A stretch of 7,405 bases of DNA. It comes from Lentzea sp. (GTDB lineage: Bacteria; Actinomycetota; Actinomycetes; Mycobacteriales; Pseudonocardiaceae). Every line of letters begins with the position of its first letter. Within the stretch, counting starts at the first letter, position 1. Of this stretch, positions 6,296-7,405 are shown piece after piece. Location of the stretch: the NCBI GenBank assembly GCA_030146905.1, contig JASLAV010000270.1:1-7405 (forward strand), read 5' to 3'. Both the position numbers and the translations under genes were made by a program. The notes under the pieces were generated by a model, which was not told the DNA's origin, did no database searches, and saw only the letters and a list, made by a program, of their open reading frames with translations.

Positions 6296-6381
6296 CCCGG
6301 GGATGACGAAACAAGGCCGTCACACGCCGGATCAGGCCAGGAGACGTGCGGTTCGCTCACGGCGTAGCCGTGCGGCGGGGC

Positions 6382-6394
6382 TGGAGTCGCTCCA
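6382..6394. promoter_or_regulatory. Inverted repeat next to the AAA+ -35 box, possible operator
   Basis: TGGAG-TCG-CTCCA has perfect 5-base arms and ends two bases before the proposed -35 hexamer at 6397. A protein bound here could control the AAA+ gene. It is a candidate only. Confidence 0.3.
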
Positions 6395-6396
6395 CG

Positions 6397-6425
6397 TCGA
6401 CGGGTCCGGTTTCGGTGCGTAGCGT
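6397..6425 (+). promoter_or_regulatory. Probable promoter giving a leaderless AAA+ transcript
   Basis: TCGACG at 6397-6402 (one mismatch to the actinobacterial -35 TTGACG), a 17-base spacer, and TAGCGT at 6420-6425 (fits the -10 pattern TAnnnT). The GTG start follows seven bases later at 6433, where transcription should begin. No Shine-Dalgarno precedes the GTG. Together these suggest leaderless translation, common in actinobacteria. Confidence 0.5.
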
Positions 6426-6432
6426 CGTCTGC

Positions 6433-7405
6433 GTGACCCAGAACCTGGCCCGCACGGCGGGCGAACTGCGCGCCGCCGGGCACTCGCCGCGCGGCGTCAA
6501 GACCGAGATCAGGGAAAACCTCCTCGCGGCGTTGCGCGAAGGACGCAACCCGTGGCCCGGCATCGTCGGCTTCGACCGCACGGTGCTCCCTCAGCTGGAG
6601 CGCGCGCTCCTGGCCGGACACGACGTCGTCCTGCTCGGCGAGCGCGGACAGGGCAAGACCCGCCTGCTGCGCACCCTGGTCTCGTTGCTCGACGAGTGGA
6701 CGCCCGTCATCGAGGGCTCCGAGCTGGGCGAACACCCCCTCGACCCGATCACGCCCGAGTCGAAGCGGCGTGCCGCCGAGCTCGGCGACGACCTGCCGGT
6801 GGTGTGGCGGCACCGCGACGAGCGCTACGCGGAGAAGCTCGCGACGCCCGACACGTCCGTCGGCGACCTGGTCGGCGACGTCGACCCGGTGAAGGTCGCG
6901 GAAGGCCGCTCGCTCGGTGACCCGGAGACGATCCACTACGGCCTGCTCCCGCGCTCGCACCGCGGCATCATCGCCATCAACGAGCTGCCCGACCTGGCGG
7001 AACGCATCCAGGTCGCGCTGCTCAACGTCATGGAGGAACGCGACATCCAGGTCCGCGGCTACACGCTGAGGCTGCCTCTGGACGTGCTGCTCGTCGCCAC
7101 CGCCAACCCCGAGGACTACACGAACCGCGGCCGCATCATCACGCCGCTGAAGGACCGCTTCGGCGCCGAGGTCCGCACGCACTACCCGCTGGAGGTCGAC
7201 GCCGAGGTCGACCTGGTCCGCCAGGAGGCCGAGCTCGTCGCCGAGGTGGGCGACCACCTGCTGGAGATCATCGCCCGGTTCGTCCGGCACCTGCGCGAGT
7301 CGTCGTCGATCGACCAGCGCTCCGGCGTCTCCGCCCGGTTCGCGGTCGCGGCGGCGGAGACCGTCGCGGCGTCGGCACTGCGCCGGTCCGCGCTGATCGG
7401 CGAGA
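6433..7405 (+). CDS. Magnesium-chelatase/MoxR-type AAA+ ATPase, C-terminus cut by window edge
   Basis: 324 codons are visible from GTG at 6433; the gene runs off the right edge. The ATPase core has Walker A GERGQGKT at 69-76, a Walker B whose usual Asp-Glu is Asn183-Glu184 (IIAINELPDL), sensor-1 Asn225 in ATANPEDY, and an arginine-finger region PLKDRFG with R242. The 108 residues between Walker A and B are long, as in the ChlI/BchI branch. Family members remodel partner proteins with ATP and commonly work with a vWA protein encoded next door; that gene would lie to the right of this window. From memory it closely resembles Mycobacterium tuberculosis Rv0958, annotated as a possible magnesium chelatase. 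No chlorophyll or cobalamin genes are seen, so chelatase activity is unproven. An in-frame GTG at 6415 is a less likely start, because it lies inside the proposed promoter. Confidence 0.92.
   Translation, partial: MTQNLARTAGELRAAGHSPRGVKTEIRENLLAALREGRNPWPGIVGFDRTVLPQLERALLAGHDVVLLGERGQGKTRLLRTLVSLLDEWTPVIEGSELGEHPLDPITPESKRRAAELGDDLPVVWRHRDERYAEKLATPDTSVGDLVGDVDPVKVAEGRSLGDPETIHYGLLPRSHRGIIAINELPDLAERIQVALLNVMEERDIQVRGYTLRLPLDVLLVATANPEDYTNRGRIITPLKDRFGAEVRTHYPLEVDAEVDLVRQEAELVAEVGDHLLEIIARFVRHLRESSSIDQRSGVSARFAVAAAETVAASALRRSALIGE

Noticed and set aside
4615..6306. Long plus-strand frames of 563 and 514 codons
   Set aside because: Both are antisense to the 265-aa and YcxB-like genes, low in complexity, and cross two gene boundaries.
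6259..7290. Upstream extension of the YcxB-like frame to 524 residues
   Set aside because: The extra part is antisense to the AAA+ ATPase and repetitive in Asp/Val/Arg; the recognisable protein begins at 6258.
4909..7405. Direct AAA+/vWA chaperone pair within this window
   Set aside because: The vWA domain here is predicted to be outside the membrane and its gene is on the opposite strand, two genes away from the AAA+ gene; the usual partner is expected downstream of the AAA+ gene.

Overview
The window is about 70% GC, with strong G/C preference at third codon positions, GTG starts mixed with ATG, and long open frames on both strands that are antisense shadows. This points to a high-GC actinomycete. 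The protein families suggest the Pseudonocardiales (Lentzea, Saccharothrix or Amycolatopsis type), but no marker gene fixes the genus.

Layout, left to right. Positions 1-1099 (-) hold a secreted trypsin-fold protein fused to a lectin-like beta-propeller; its C-terminus is cut by the window edge. Its catalytic His and Ser are replaced, so it should be a pseudoprotease. Positions 1100-1368 are non-coding, with two strong hairpins and an unusual start region. Positions 1369-2694 (-) encode a membrane-anchored solute-binding protein with no permease beside it. Positions 2695-2927 are a 233-base gap with a doubtful 67-codon ORF that overlaps the next start. Positions 2928-4730 (-) encode a three-TM protein with an outward-facing substrate-binding-like region and an intact vWA domain. 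Positions 4731-4908 are non-coding and begin, in transcript order, with a hairpin. Positions 4909-5706 (-) encode a 265-residue protein I cannot assign. Positions 5716-6258 (-) encode a two-TM YcxB-like protein. Positions 6259-6432 are a divergent control region. Positions 6433-7405 (+) hold the start of a magnesium-chelatase/MoxR-type AAA+ ATPase, cut by the window edge.

How they may work together. The five leftward genes lie in one direction but probably form at least three transcripts: YcxB-like plus 265-aa; vWA plus solute-binding; pseudoprotease. The three left-hand proteins all appear to act outside the membrane and are binding modules (pseudoprotease-propeller, solute-binding fold, vWA). 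This would suit an envelope sensing or adhesion assembly rather than nutrient import. The AAA+ ATPase is cytoplasmic. Its usual vWA partner is probably downstream, beyond the window; the vWA protein here faces the wrong side of the membrane for a direct partnership. These functional links are inference from gene order and predicted topology.

No tRNA, rRNA, CRISPR array, insertion sequence or attachment site was seen. No gene-free stretch exceeds 300 bases.
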